Positions 32,805 through 41,573 are shown, counted from the first letter of the stretch. The stretch: 64,000 nt of DNA from Streptomyces netropsis (GCF_014203545.1 NZ_JACHJG010000019.1:61090-125089), one strand, 5' to 3'. The notes: a model not told the origin generated them from the sequence alone. Numbers and translations are program-made.

Positions 32805-35300
32805 GTGTCCGATGTGGACGACCCGAACGGGATCCTGGTCCGCGGTCCCTGGCGCGATGACTCCACATACGTGCCACCGCCGATCCCGGACTACGGCGAC
32901 ACCATTCCATCGCCGGAAGACGTTCCCGAGGCTCCCCCGAAGTCGCCGGAGGAGACGACGATGGAACTGCCCCCGGTCCCCGCCGCCCCGGACCCGTCTA
33001 CGGCCCTGCGCTCCGAGGGAATTACGTCACCAGAATTCAATGAAGATGACGGCGAATACGAGGAGGGCGAATACGTCCAGCATCGTTCACTCGCCGACCG
33101 TCTCGGTGACTGGCTGGAACTCCGGCTGGAAATGGCGCGGGCCAGGCACGAAAGCGAAGCGCCTTTCCGTGAGGCGGAAATAGCACGGAAGGCCGCGCTG
33201 CTGGAGGGCCGCACCGCGCAGGAAGTCGCGATGATGGAGCAGAACGGAAAGCTCCACGCCGCGATGATGAAAGCGAAAGGCGACAAAGCGGCAGCGCGCG
33301 GAAAGGCCGACGCCGACCGCATGAAGACGACCGGCTCCGGCCTCGGCACGGACAAGGGCCGCTCGAAGGCCGGCGGCGGGGGCGGGCCCTCCCGCGGCGG
33401 TGGCGGGACAGGGCCGCCCCGCAGCAACTCCGGATCGGGAGCGAACCGGCCTGGGGCCCCGCGCTCCTCCCTGGCCGGCACCGGTTCCGCAGCCGGCCGG
33501 GGAGCCGGCGGCCGGGGAGCGGGGACGAACAGCTCCAGTGGCACCGGCCCCCGGGGGAAGGACTCCGGCCGCAACTCCGGGGCGGCCGTCGGCTCCAAGG
33601 GCGCCGCGAAGGGCCCCGACCGCCCCGCTGGCGGCCGCAGCGGGGCCGCCAAGGGCCAAGGAACGGCCGGTGGTTCCCAAGGCCGTCCAAGCGGCTCTGG
33701 CAGCTCCGGCGGTTCGGGTAAGGGCGGTTCGAAGGGAGACGGCGGCCACAAGGGCCAGAAGCAGAGCTCGAACGCCTCCAGCCCGGCGGCGGAGCGGTCC
33801 CGCGGACGCCAGGAGCGGGCCGGCGCCCGCCAGGCCGCGCGGCAGCAGCGGCGCGCCGCCCGCCAGGCCGCCGGGCTCGCCGACCGCACCAAGGACCGCG
33901 ACCAGGCCCGGGACAACCGGCAGGCCGCGCGGCAGGACCAGCTTCAGAAGAAGGCCGACCGAACGGCCGCGAGGAAAGCGAAGAAGGCGGCTGCGGCAGC
34001 CGCTGGCCCGGGCCGCACCACCCTGGGCGAGGCCCTTGCGGAAGAGGCGCAGCGGCGCTGGAAGAAGCGCCGGAAGAAGCCCGCCCCCCGGCCCGTCATC
34101 AGCGCCGCCAAGAAACGCAAGAGGAACAAGAGGAAGGGGAAAGCTGGTTCGGGGCCCGGCGCCGCAGGTTCTGGCGCAGGTGCCGGTACGCCGGGGGGCG
34201 GGGCGAAGAAGTCGCCCGGGAAGCCAGGACGCAAGGCCAAGAAGCCCAAGGTCAGGCTGAAGAAGCCGAAGTCTCCGAAGGCGAAGCGGAAGAGGCCGGG
34301 GGCTGCCGCCGGGGCTGGAGGCGGGCCCGGAAAGCCCGCGGCCGGCCGTAAGAAGCCGCGACTGAAGATCAGGCTGAGGAAGGCGAGGAAGCCGGGCCTC
34401 AAGCCCAAGAAGCCATGGGTGAAGTCACCGAAGCCGAAGTCACCGAAGCCGAAGGCGAAGAAGCCGGCGGCCGCTGGGGCTGGAGGCGGGCCCGGAAGGC
34501 CTGGAGGTGGCCGCAAGGGGCCGCGCTTGAAAATGCCCAGGATCAAGCTGAGGAAGCTGAGGGTGAAGCGGCCGAAGGCCGGGGCGCGTAAGGGCGGGCC
34601 GGGTCCGGCCGGGCCGGGCGCGGCGGGTAAGGGCGGCCCGGCGGGCGGTGCGGGTACGGCCGGCACGACGGGCGCGGGGGCGTGGTTCGCGATGGGGGTC
34701 CCCACCGTCGATTTTCCCGGATGGGAGCCGAAGCAGGCGCCGCCCCCGCCGCATCAGGAGTCCGACTACCCCGACGCGGTCATCGTGGAGCCCAGGGCTC
34801 TGCTTCCCGCACCCGAGCCGCACACTCAGCGGCCCGGCACCACCCAACCCACCAGCACGGAAGGGAGCAGCGTGAGCAGCGCGCAGGTCAGCAGGCCGTC
34901 CGGCGGAGGCGGCCTGGCCGCCCAGCACCGCACGGACATCACGTTCGATGACTACCTGATGGAGATGGCGAACATCGCCATCCAGGCCGCCTCCGACCAG
35001 GAGCGGGCCGAAGCCCTTGCGGAGGCCTTGGACAAGGTCGCCGACGCCCTGCGGGACATGGCCGCCGACCTGGTCGGCGACCACAACGTCAGCACCCAGG
35101 TCACCGAGCTGATCTCGGACCTGGCCGACGCCGCGGCCCGCATGAGGCAGCAGGCCGAACGGTGCGCGACCGAGTGCGGGCTGGCCCTGGAGGCCGCCAA
35201 GCTCGCGGCCGCGATGGTCGCGCGCGTGTACGGCGAGGACATGGCCGCGAAGGAAGACGCGGGCCTGACGTACGCGTCGGCCGCCGCCCACCACGACTAG
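32805..35300 (+). CDS. Large Gly/Lys/Pro-rich, highly basic protein of transfer module
   Basis: GGAGGGAGG precedes the GTG; the product is 831 residues. The N-terminal third is acidic then helical (MARARHESEAPFREAEIARK). Residues about 180-330 are Gly/Ser/Arg low complexity. Residues about 330-600 are dominated by Lys, Arg and Pro in repeats such as KSPKPKSPKPKAKKPAAAGA, much like histone H1 tails. The C-terminal about 130 residues form an ordered helical domain (LADAAARMRQQAERCATECG). The basic centre should bind DNA non-specifically. It sits two genes before the transfer ATPase and may coat or condense the transferred DNA (inference). Comparable proteins exist in actinobacterial elements, but none has a settled function to my knowledge. 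Confidence 0.65.
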   Translation: MSDVDDPNGILVRGPWRDDSTYVPPPIPDYGDTIPSPEDVPEAPPKSPEETTMELPPVPAAPDPSTALRSEGITSPEFNEDDGEYEEGEYVQHRSLADRLGDWLELRLEMARARHESEAPFREAEIARKAALLEGRTAQEVAMMEQNGKLHAAMMKAKGDKAAARGKADADRMKTTGSGLGTDKGRSKAGGGGGPSRGGGGTGPPRSNSGSGANRPGAPRSSLAGTGSAAGRGAGGRGAGTNSSSGTGPRGKDSGRNSGAAVGSKGAAKGPDRPAGGRSGAAKGQGTAGGSQGRPSGSGSSGGSGKGGSKGDGGHKGQKQSSNASSPAAERSRGRQERAGARQAARQQRRAARQAAGLADRTKDRDQARDNRQAARQDQLQKKADRTAARKAKKAAAAAAGPGRTTLGEALAEEAQRRWKKRRKKPAPRPVISAAKKRKRNKRKGKAGSGPGAAGSGAGAGTPGGGAKKSPGKPGRKAKKPKVRLKKPKSPKAKRKRPGAAAGAGGGPGKPAAGRKKPRLKIRLRKARKPGLKPKKPWVKSPKPKSPKPKAKKPAAAGAGGGPGRPGGGRKGPRLKMPRIKLRKLRVKRPKAGARKGGPGPAGPGAAGKGGPAGGAGTAGTTGAGAWFAMGVPTVDFPGWEPKQAPPPPHQESDYPDAVIVEPRALLPAPEPHTQRPGTTQPTSTEGSSVSSAQVSRPSGGGGLAAQHRTDITFDDYLMEMANIAIQAASDQERAEALAEALDKVADALRDMAADLVGDHNVSTQVTELISDLADAAARMRQQAERCATECGLALEAAKLAAAMVARVYGEDMAAKEDAGLTYASAAAHHD

Positions 35301-35322
35301 AAAGCAGGGAGGAAACCCGCTG

Positions 35323-35742
35323 ATGAGCAGCGATCCCGCACTCCGCACCGGCGGCGCGGCGCCCGCCGTCGCCGACGGCGACAACCGCTACAAGGCCGTC
35401 CAGGCCAAGCTCGACGCCCTCGGGCGCGCGCTCGACGACGCCGGGATCGGCCTCGAGGAACTCGTGCGCAGCGTCAGGAGGAACGCCAAGCGGGCCGAGG
35501 ACGTGGCCCGCGACATCGACAACGCCGGACTCGACGCGAAGTTCGTGGAGCTGACCAGCAACGTCGCCGTCGCCCTGGGCGGCGCCGGGGTGCAGGTCAA
35601 GAAGCTCTCCGACACCGCGCAGGAGACCGCCGACCTCACCCACCAGACCCGGCGCACCCACGCCCGGCTCTACGGCGCGCTCGACGACATCCGCTCGGGC
35701 CGACGCGAGAAGACGCCCCGGCCCGGGTTCTTCAACCGCTGA
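35323..35742 (+). CDS. Helical transfer-module protein
   Basis: The 139-residue protein follows 22 bases after the large basic protein, with GGAGG before the ATG. It is mostly long helices (YKAVQAKLDALGRALDDAGI, ELVRSVRRNAKRAEDVARDI) with heptad character, ending in a basic tail. This resembles small coiled-coil accessory proteins that sit next to FtsK-like transfer genes. No enzymatic motif is present. Confidence 0.55.
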   Translation: MSSDPALRTGGAAPAVADGDNRYKAVQAKLDALGRALDDAGIGLEELVRSVRRNAKRAEDVARDIDNAGLDAKFVELTSNVAVALGGAGVQVKKLSDTAQETADLTHQTRRTHARLYGALDDIRSGRREKTPRPGFFNR

Positions 35743-35762
35743 CCCCACTCCCCCACCCCTGC

Positions 35763-35798
35763 CACGGGCGGCCCCGCACACCAGCAGGGCCGCCCGTG
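35763..35798. terminator. Intercistronic hairpin
   Basis: Perfect 12-bp arms CACGGGCGGCCC/GGGCCGCCCGTG with a 12-base loop, just before the transfer ATPase gene. Confidence 0.6.
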
Positions 35799-35823
35799 CC
35801 TATTCGCCCCGAAGGAGAAGCCG

Positions 35824-37965
35824 GTGGCCACGCCGCGCAGTGTCACGCTCGAACGCCTCGCCTACACCCTCGCCGCGCCCGTGCTGGCCGTGACCCCGAA
35901 CCTCTACCCCGACAGCCCCGTCAACCAGGTCGTGCAGCTCGCCGGCGCGGCCGGGATCGGCGGCTGGGTCCTCGCCGCCAAGAGCGACGAGCCCGGCGCC
36001 GGACGCAAGATCCTGCGCTGGACCCCGCTCGTGGCCGCCGCCGCGATCGACGTCGCCGCCAAGAACACCGTCGGCTGGGGCCCGTACGGGATGGACGGCC
36101 TCCTCGCCGCCGGATGGGCGGCGCTCGGCCTGCTGGTGCTGCCGTACTCCCGGCACACCCGCCGCCGTCACCGTCCCGCCCTTGCCGCCCCCGTCCCGCA
36201 GCCGGCGCCCGCCGAAATCCCCGAGCCGGTAGCCCCGGCGGTGCCGGACGACGGCGCGGACCTGCTCACCTGCGAGGTGCGGATGCTGTGGGAGAACGCC
36301 GGGATGCCCGGCCGCACCCACGTCGTCAAGGCCACCCGGCACCCCGGGCAGCGGCACGACATGACGATCCTGCTGCGCGCCTCGGAGACCGGACGGCCGA
36401 TCACCGGCCTCACCGAGGCCGCGGTCGCCGCCCCGTTCGCGGTGCCGTCCAGCGACGTCGCGCTGTCGGAGGTCGCCATCCAGCCCGGCCGCCAGGGCGG
36501 CCCCGGCTGGATGGAGGCTCACATCACCCCCGACGCCAACCAGCGCCGCCGCACCAAGCCGACCGACCAGGAGAAGTGGACGGACCGGGTCGCCAGCTCC
36601 AAGGGCGGCGCCCCCGGCTCCGAGCTGGTCCACACCACCCGCGACAACGAGCGCGGCGTGGCGTTCTACCGGGCGAAGATGGCCGACCCCACCGACACCC
36701 CGCGCATCGACCTGCCCAAGCTCTGCCGCGCCCTGGGCCTGCCCGAGGACGACAGCCGCGTCTTCGTCCTGGTCGAAGGAGCCGAGTTCCTGATCAGCGT
36801 GTTCGACACCCCGCCGCTGTCCCCGAAGTTCCCCGCCACCCGCGAGCTGCTCACCCCGGACGCCAAGGGCATGTACGTGTGCGGGTTCAGCATCACCGGC
36901 CAGCCGGTGCACAACTTCGTGTTCCAACACGACAAGAACGCCGCCAAGCACGGCCTGGTCCTCGGCGTCACCCGCGGCGGCAAGACGCAGTTCTTCGCCG
37001 TCACCATGGTGGCCGAGTCCAACGCCGGACAGATCGTGTGGCTGTCGTCCTGCTTCAAGGACGAGAAGACCACCGCCCTCGGTGAGTACATCGACCGCCA
37101 GGGCATCACCCCGCTCTACATGGCCCGCCAGCTGCGCGCGGCCAAGGCCCTGTGCCAGATCCGGGCGGAGATGCCGTGGGCGCACGACGGCAAGCCGCAC
37201 GACTACAAGCCCGGCGACCCGCGCTGCCCCTACAAGCAGCTCAACGTCTACGCCGACGAGTTCATGACCGCGAGCCAGGACCCCGAGTACGGCGAGTTCA
37301 TCCAGGCCGACGGCGACGCCCTGACCGTCATGGGCCTCAAGTACGGCATCGGATTCAACCCGGCCGGACAGAGCCCGTTCGCGCACAACGGGTTCTCCAC
37401 GGAGATGAAGGACAACCTCCGGCAGAACTCGAGGCCGGTCATCTTCAACATGGGTTCGCCCGGCGCCACCCGCAAGGCGGCGGAGGGCACCATGGAGAAC
37501 GCCTACGACGTCCCGACCATCCCCGCCCGCTACGCCCCCAAGGAAGGCAGCGCGATCGAGCGGGCCATGGCCGGAGAGGCCGAACCCGAGAACGGTGTCT
37601 CCACCGGCGGTGTCGCGGTCGTGGTCCTCGACAACGGGCGGGCCGTCCTGATGAAGGCGCTGTACGTGGACTTCGACGACGACCTGGCCGACCTGTTCCC
37701 CAGCGAGATCAACCGGCTCACCGACTATGAGATCAGCGAGCTGACCAAGCTCGGCCTGTGGTTCGACTGGAGCGAGCCCGAGCCGCGGCCCGGCGAGTTC
37801 TGGCCCGAGCCCGACGAGGACGACGACGGCGACGGCAAGCCCCGCCGGCGCGGAGGCGGCGGCAAGGGCGGCGGGCGCGGCTCCAAGAGCGGCCGCAGCG
37901 CCGAGCCGAAGGTCACCTCGCCCCGCCAGGCGCTGGAGGCCATCAAGAGCCTCACCGACGCCTGA
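35824..37965 (+). CDS. FtsK/SpoIIIE-type conjugative DNA translocase (TraB/TraSA class)
   Basis: The 713-residue protein starts at a GTG after GAAGGAGAAG. The N-terminus has hydrophobic helices (about residues 10-110) for membrane attachment. The motor domain starts near residue 375: Walker A LVLGVTRGGKTQFFAVTM, later the Walker B-like strand QLNVYADEFMTASQDPEYGE, and the SPFAHNGFSTEMKDNLRQNS region. The C-terminus is acidic then basic and disordered, and I see no clear winged-helix of the gamma-domain type. In Streptomyces such single ATPases move double-stranded plasmid DNA between mycelia. It is the key transfer gene of the module. A relaxase is not seen, consistent with this mechanism. 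Confidence 0.85.
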   Translation: MATPRSVTLERLAYTLAAPVLAVTPNLYPDSPVNQVVQLAGAAGIGGWVLAAKSDEPGAGRKILRWTPLVAAAAIDVAAKNTVGWGPYGMDGLLAAGWAALGLLVLPYSRHTRRRHRPALAAPVPQPAPAEIPEPVAPAVPDDGADLLTCEVRMLWENAGMPGRTHVVKATRHPGQRHDMTILLRASETGRPITGLTEAAVAAPFAVPSSDVALSEVAIQPGRQGGPGWMEAHITPDANQRRRTKPTDQEKWTDRVASSKGGAPGSELVHTTRDNERGVAFYRAKMADPTDTPRIDLPKLCRALGLPEDDSRVFVLVEGAEFLISVFDTPPLSPKFPATRELLTPDAKGMYVCGFSITGQPVHNFVFQHDKNAAKHGLVLGVTRGGKTQFFAVTMVAESNAGQIVWLSSCFKDEKTTALGEYIDRQGITPLYMARQLRAAKALCQIRAEMPWAHDGKPHDYKPGDPRCPYKQLNVYADEFMTASQDPEYGEFIQADGDALTVMGLKYGIGFNPAGQSPFAHNGFSTEMKDNLRQNSRPVIFNMGSPGATRKAAEGTMENAYDVPTIPARYAPKEGSAIERAMAGEAEPENGVSTGGVAVVVLDNGRAVLMKALYVDFDDDLADLFPSEINRLTDYEISELTKLGLWFDWSEPEPRPGEFWPEPDEDDDGDGKPRRRGGGGKGGGRGSKSGRSAEPKVTSPRQALEAIKSLTDA

Positions 37966-37983
37966 ACCACCCACCCATCACCC

Positions 37984-38013
37984 GGGCCGGCCCGCCCGAA
38001 CAGCGGCCGGCCC
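37984..38013. terminator. Intercistronic hairpin
   Basis: Arms GGGCCGGCC/GGCCGGCCC with a 12-base loop, 18 bases after the translocase stop. Confidence 0.6.
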
Positions 38014-38041
38014 CCCACTGTTCGTGAAGGAGCACCCCGTC

Positions 38042-38230
38042 GTGGGCCTGTCCATCTCCGCCGCCGCGCTGCTCGCCATCATCGTCGTCGTCCTGGGCAA
38101 GGGCGGACACGTCCGCTTCGGCCCCGCGCTGACCTGCACGCTGTTCGGCTTCACCCTCGCCGCCACCGGCCTGGCCCCGGCCATCAACACCGGCCTGGCC
38201 GCGCTCGCCGGACTACTCGCCAGCTTCTGA
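38042..38230 (+). CDS. Small two-helix membrane protein (SpdD-like)
   Basis: Start GTG 38042 is set by AAGGAG about 9 bases upstream; a GTG at 38024 would lack a site. The 62-residue product has two hydrophobic helices (ISAAALLAIIVVVLG and CTLFGFTLAATGLAPAI). It resembles small spread-associated membrane proteins encoded next to transfer ATPases in Streptomyces plasmids, which may support intramycelial plasmid spreading. Function here is inferred from context. Confidence 0.6.
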   Translation: MGLSISAAALLAIIVVVLGKGGHVRFGPALTCTLFGFTLAATGLAPAINTGLAALAGLLASF

Positions 38231-38231
38231 C

Positions 38232-38393
38232 CTACGCCTCGGTCCACGGCGGGTCGGGCGTGTAGTTGAGCCCCTCGCAGAAGCGGCAGTCCCACTCCGA
38301 CGGGATCTCCCACTTGTCGACCCAGAAGCCGACCTGCTTGCCGACGAAGTAATTGTCCCCGCCGCACCAACCGCAATCGAAGACGAACTCCAT
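38232..38393 (-). CDS. 53-residue zinc-ribbon protein on the opposite strand
   Basis: A short minus-strand frame encodes MEFVFDCGWCGGDNYFVGKQ, then VDKWEIPSEWDCRFCEGLNY. The two CxxC pairs, 31 residues apart, give a complete zinc ribbon. It starts at an ATG with GGAAT upstream and ends one base from the convergent membrane-protein gene. It is the only minus-strand gene inside the transfer module, so it has its own promoter and may be regulatory. Confidence 0.55.
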   Translation of the reverse strand: MEFVFDCGWCGGDNYFVGKQVGFWVDKWEIPSEWDCRFCEGLNYTPDPPWTEA

Positions 38394-38491
38394 CCGATTC
38401 CTTCCACCGCGTCTGCCGGATCGAGGATGCCCGGGGCGCCGGTGCGGTGACTACCCACCCGTCAGCCTCAAATCACCTGCTGCACAACGCC

Positions 38492-38529
38492 GAAGGGCGC
38501 CGCCGGACACCACTCCGGCGACGCCCTTC
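38492..38529. terminator. Hairpin, followed by a second one at 38555-38589
   Basis: The first has 15 paired bases with one mismatch (GAAGGGCG...CGCCGGA). The second has arms CGCGCCCTCC/GGAGGGCGCG and a 15-base loop. Both precede the next membrane-protein gene. Confidence 0.6.
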
Positions 38530-38619
38530 CCCGCTGCGCGCGACCACTCCCCCACGCGCCCTCCCAGCCACCACGGCCAGGAGGGCGCGCCCCTTTCCCG
38601 CGTGATCGGAGAACCCCCG

Positions 38620-39114
38620 ATGGACCCCCTGCACACCACCCAGCCCGGCATGCCCGAGTCCGAGGCCGCAGCCGAAGCCCGCCGCCTGCTCGACGAGTGG
38701 GCGGCCCGGCCCGTCCGGCAGCACCCCACCTCCTACCGCGACGACACCGCACCGCCGGCCTTCGGCACCACCCCGCCCGTGCCGCAGCCCGACCACCGCA
38801 TCGTCCCGGCCTGGGCAGCCGGCATCGCCGTCGCGAGCATCGGCGTGGGCGCCGGGATCACCGGCATCGGCTGCGGCGCCTGGCTCGTCCTGCAGGGCCT
38901 GGCCTCCGTCAGCCTCGCCGGGGTCCTCATGGTCACCCTGCCGTTCGCGGGCCTGGCCATGGCCGCCACCGCCCTCGGCGGCGCGATCAGCAAGGCCCGC
39001 GCGGCCGTCACCAAGAACGTCTACGAGGGCCCGGTCACCCACCACACCGAGATCCACAACAACAGCACCACCCGCGGCGCGTTCTTCGCCCGCACCCGCA
39101 ACGAGATCCACTGA
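38620..39114 (+). CDS. Two-helix membrane protein of transfer module
   Basis: The 164-residue protein starts at ATG 38620. A polar N-terminus of about 65 residues is followed by two long hydrophobic helices (IAVASIGVGAGITGIGCGAW and ASVSLAGVLMVTLPFAGLAM) and a His/Asn-rich tail. It resembles the membrane proteins that follow transfer ATPases in Streptomyces elements. A spread or entry-exclusion role is possible but unproven. Confidence 0.6.
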   Translation: MDPLHTTQPGMPESEAAAEARRLLDEWAARPVRQHPTSYRDDTAPPAFGTTPPVPQPDHRIVPAWAAGIAVASIGVGAGITGIGCGAWLVLQGLASVSLAGVLMVTLPFAGLAMAATALGGAISKARAAVTKNVYEGPVTHHTEIHNNSTTRGAFFARTRNEIH

Positions 39115-39162
39115 CCCGCCCACCACCATCACCCCCCGACCGGCAGAGGGAGCAGCCACGCC

Positions 39163-39963
39163 ATGACCCACAACGACAAGCAGCCGACCAACGGCCAGGA
39201 CAACCCGTCCTTCCTCGACCTGTTCAACCAGTTGCCGCCCCAGCCGCCGGCCCCCGCACTGGACGGCCAACACGGCGCCGGGCGGCTCGCGTGGCTGCGC
39301 GCCGCGTGGAAGACGTCCTGGAAGGAGGGCGGCTTCCTCCACCAGCGGTGGGAGGAGGTCTTCCAGGCCCGGCACGTCAGCTGGTACGAGATCGCCAACT
39401 GGATCAAGGCCGTCGTCCTGCTCGGCGGACTCAGCCTCATCGTGCTGATGCTGGACGCCGCCGACGACATCACCTCCGCCGCGCTCAAAGGCCTGTCCGC
39501 CGTCCCGGCGTCCGGCGCCGGAGACGGCAACGGCCTGTGGGGCACGGTCGACCACCCCATCAGGGTGTTCCTCGCCGACCAGGCCGCGCACCTGCCCGTC
39601 GCCCCCGCCGCCCTGTACGCGTTCTGGCAGCTGACCGGGCTGCTCGGCCTGGTCGGCGGGTTCTTCGGCAACGCCGGAGCCCGCATCGCCTGGCTGCTGT
39701 TCGGGATCGGCTCCCTCGCCATGATCTGGTCCGCCACCCCGGCCGGCGGCCGCGCCGCCGCCACCGGCCTGGCCGCCCTGATGTGGGCGCTCGCCAGCAT
39801 CTTCGCCCTGCGCGGCCTGACCCTGCGGCCGATCGTCCACAACCACCCGCCGCAGTACCAGTTCAACCCGGCGGTCCACCTCCACGCCACGATCCCCGCC
39901 CCCGCCCCGGCCGGTGACGACTACGGCGACGAACCGGACAACGTCCCCCCGCTCCAGCGCTGA
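39163..39963 (+). CDS. Polytopic membrane protein (Spd-like)
   Basis: The 266-residue protein has a soluble N-terminal part with WLRAAWKTSWKEGGFLHQRW, then about four hydrophobic helices (AVVLLGGLSLIVLMLDAADD, LYAFWQLTGLLGLVGGFFGN, AWLLFGIGSLAMIWSATPAG, ATGLAALMWALASIFALRGL), and a Pro-rich tail. It is one of several membrane proteins clustered near the translocase. It may form part of a membrane complex for DNA passage; no signature is diagnostic. Confidence 0.65.
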   Translation: MTHNDKQPTNGQDNPSFLDLFNQLPPQPPAPALDGQHGAGRLAWLRAAWKTSWKEGGFLHQRWEEVFQARHVSWYEIANWIKAVVLLGGLSLIVLMLDAADDITSAALKGLSAVPASGAGDGNGLWGTVDHPIRVFLADQAAHLPVAPAALYAFWQLTGLLGLVGGFFGNAGARIAWLLFGIGSLAMIWSATPAGGRAAATGLAALMWALASIFALRGLTLRPIVHNHPPQYQFNPAVHLHATIPAPAPAGDDYGDEPDNVPPLQR

Positions 39964-40043
39964 CCCCGGCGCACATCACCCCCTCCGACACCACTGTCTG
40001 GCACACGCCCGACCAGGGCGAGCCAGCGAACGAAGGACACCTC

Positions 40044-40289
40044 ATGCAGCTGAAGGAGAACGAGTTCCGGGTCGGCACCTTCCACGGACGCCACGACGGC
40101 GCCCAGGCCAAGGTCACCGCCATCCGCGACGATACCCGGCCCGAGCCCTACTTCTGGATGTGCACCTGCGGCGCGTCCCGGTCCTTCCTCACCGAGGATG
40201 CCGTGTTCCCCACGGCCTGGCGGCACACCCACCCCACGCACCTCGACCGGCTGCGGCAGTGGGCCACCCGCCGACTGCGCGCCCGCTGA
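40044..40289 (+). CDS. Small Cys/His-containing hypothetical protein
   Basis: The 81-residue product has EPYFWMCTCGASRSFLTEDA and later WRHTHPTHLDRL, which together could give a CxC plus two His metal site. It looks like the many small zinc-binding proteins of this module. No family is recognised. Confidence 0.5.
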   Translation: MQLKENEFRVGTFHGRHDGAQAKVTAIRDDTRPEPYFWMCTCGASRSFLTEDAVFPTAWRHTHPTHLDRLRQWATRRLRAR

Positions 40290-40438
40290 CCTGACGCCCT
40301 GCCTGGCCCTCGCCCACCCGCCCCGCGCGGGCCGGGCGAGGACCGGACAGGCCGCCCGGCCGCACGTGGCGGCCCGCCGACACCAGCACAACGTCGGCGG
40401 GGCGCAGCGCTGTCCACCAACCACTGGAGGAACCGCTC

Positions 40439-40546
40439 GTGCTCATTCCCCGCCCGCGCCGCCGGATCGGCCGGCCCCGCCCGCAGCGTCCCGGCCCCCG
40501 CTACCCGCAGCGCCCCGCCCGGCTCCCCGGTACCTGGAGCCGGTGA
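40439..40546 (+). CDS. Arg/Pro-rich 35-residue leader-type peptide
   Basis: A GTG start has a strong GGAGGAAC site 9-10 bases upstream. The product is almost only Arg, Pro and Gly (IPRPRRRIGRPRPQRPGPRY). Its stop overlaps the ATG of the next gene (TGATG), so translation of this peptide probably drives the next gene. Proline runs could stall ribosomes, suggesting a regulatory leader. Confidence 0.4.
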   Translation: MLIPRPRRRIGRPRPQRPGPRYPQRPARLPGTWSR

Positions 40547-41009
40547 TGCCCCGCCCTCGGAAGAAGGGCCGGCGCCGCGAGCTCAAGAAGGTGCCGCGCA
40601 GCACCGCGACGCTGGAGGAGTTCGACCGGCGCTCCTGTCCCGAGGGCCTGGTCACCCGACGCCAGCTGCGCGAGCGGGGCCTGAGCCCCGGCGGACACGC
40701 CCCGGTCGCGGTCTTGCGCTGCAAATACTGCGCGTACCGGCCCGACCAGTCGTGCAACCACCCACCCGGGCCTGGCTCTACAACGTGGACCTCGCCCGGC
40801 CCAAGCGCACGCCGACACTCGCGCAGGAATGGGCGCTGGACCGGGCGATGGCCGCACGGTCCACCTGCCCGGAGTGCCGGAGGCGCTACTTCTTCTGCCT
40901 CCCGCTGCGCACCCAGGGCCGCTGCGACCCCTGCGACAAGGGCTACGAGCCCAGCCCCGACACCTACGTCGCTTCCACGGCCCCGGCCATCCACCGGCTC
41001 GCCGCCTGA
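40546..41009 (+). pseudogene. RRQLRxxGLxPGG-family protein, frameshifted
   Basis: The N-terminal frame contains TRRQLRERGLSPGGHAPVAV and CKYCAYRPDQSC. After about 40760 the match moves to another frame with TRAWLYNVDLARPKRTPTLA and CPECRRRYFFCLPLRTQGRC. This is a familiar Streptomyces family with a Cys4-type site; function unknown. One extra C in the CCACCC tract at 40760-40767 would restore a protein of about 154 residues. It may be a sequencing error or a true lesion. It is coupled to the upstream Arg/Pro peptide. Confidence 0.6.
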
Positions 41010-41038
41010 TCAACGAACCGCTCGAAGGAGAAGTCACC

Positions 41039-41569
41039 GTGGCTCTGTTCACCCGTACCGCCCCCACCCCCGCGCCCGAAACCTGGACGCCGGAGGGCAC
41101 GCTCGTCTCCCAGCGTTACCGGGCGCTGGAGGGCGCAACCGTCCTCGTCTGCACCGCCGACGCCGGTCGGGGCACCGCGAACTACGCCGCCGCCTGTCTG
41201 GGCTGCACCTACCGCGCGGACCAGAACGCCTCGTACAACCCGATGCCGGAGGCAGAGGCCGCCAAGGCCGCCAACACCCACGCCGCGGCCTGCCGGGCGA
41301 TGCCGCGCGGCGTGCCCGCCCGGCCCGACGACACCGAGGCCGCCGAACTGATCCGCACCCGGTTGTGGCGACACCGCTACGGCACCATCCCGCGTCCGGT
41401 GCACCTCGCCGACTTCAACGCGCTCCGCGTCGACCTCCAGCGCTCCACCGACTGGATCAAGGCGCTGCTGGCCTCCCTCGCACAGACCGAGCCCAGCTTC
41501 CTCACCGCGACGCCCACCAGCTCCGGTCAGGGCACCCGCTTCGCCGTGCAGCCCTTCGACCGGCCCTGA
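41039..41569 (+). CDS. Hypothetical protein with two Cys pairs
   Basis: GAAGGAG precedes the GTG at 41039. The 176-residue protein has YAAACLGCTYRADQNASYNP and, further on, HAAACRAMPRGVPARPD, then a helical C-terminus (NALRVDLQRSTDWIKALLAS). The Cys/His spacing could bind one metal. No family is recognised, but it is clearly coding and co-directional with its neighbours. Confidence 0.5.
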   Translation: MALFTRTAPTPAPETWTPEGTLVSQRYRALEGATVLVCTADAGRGTANYAAACLGCTYRADQNASYNPMPEAEAAKAANTHAAACRAMPRGVPARPDDTEAAELIRTRLWRHRYGTIPRPVHLADFNALRVDLQRSTDWIKALLASLAQTEPSFLTATPTSSGQGTRFAVQPFDRP

Positions 41570-41573
41570 CCCG

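Noticed and set aside
35800..37974. 724-codon minus-strand frame opposite the translocase gene
   Set aside because: It is the antisense shadow of the FtsK-like gene; composition is Gly/Val/Asp-biased and no family is seen.
37966..38620. clt/TRS octamer repeats recognised by TraB
   Set aside because: The known GACCCGGA-type repeats were not found next to the translocase gene; isolated matches at 7236 and 7326 are inside coding sequence.
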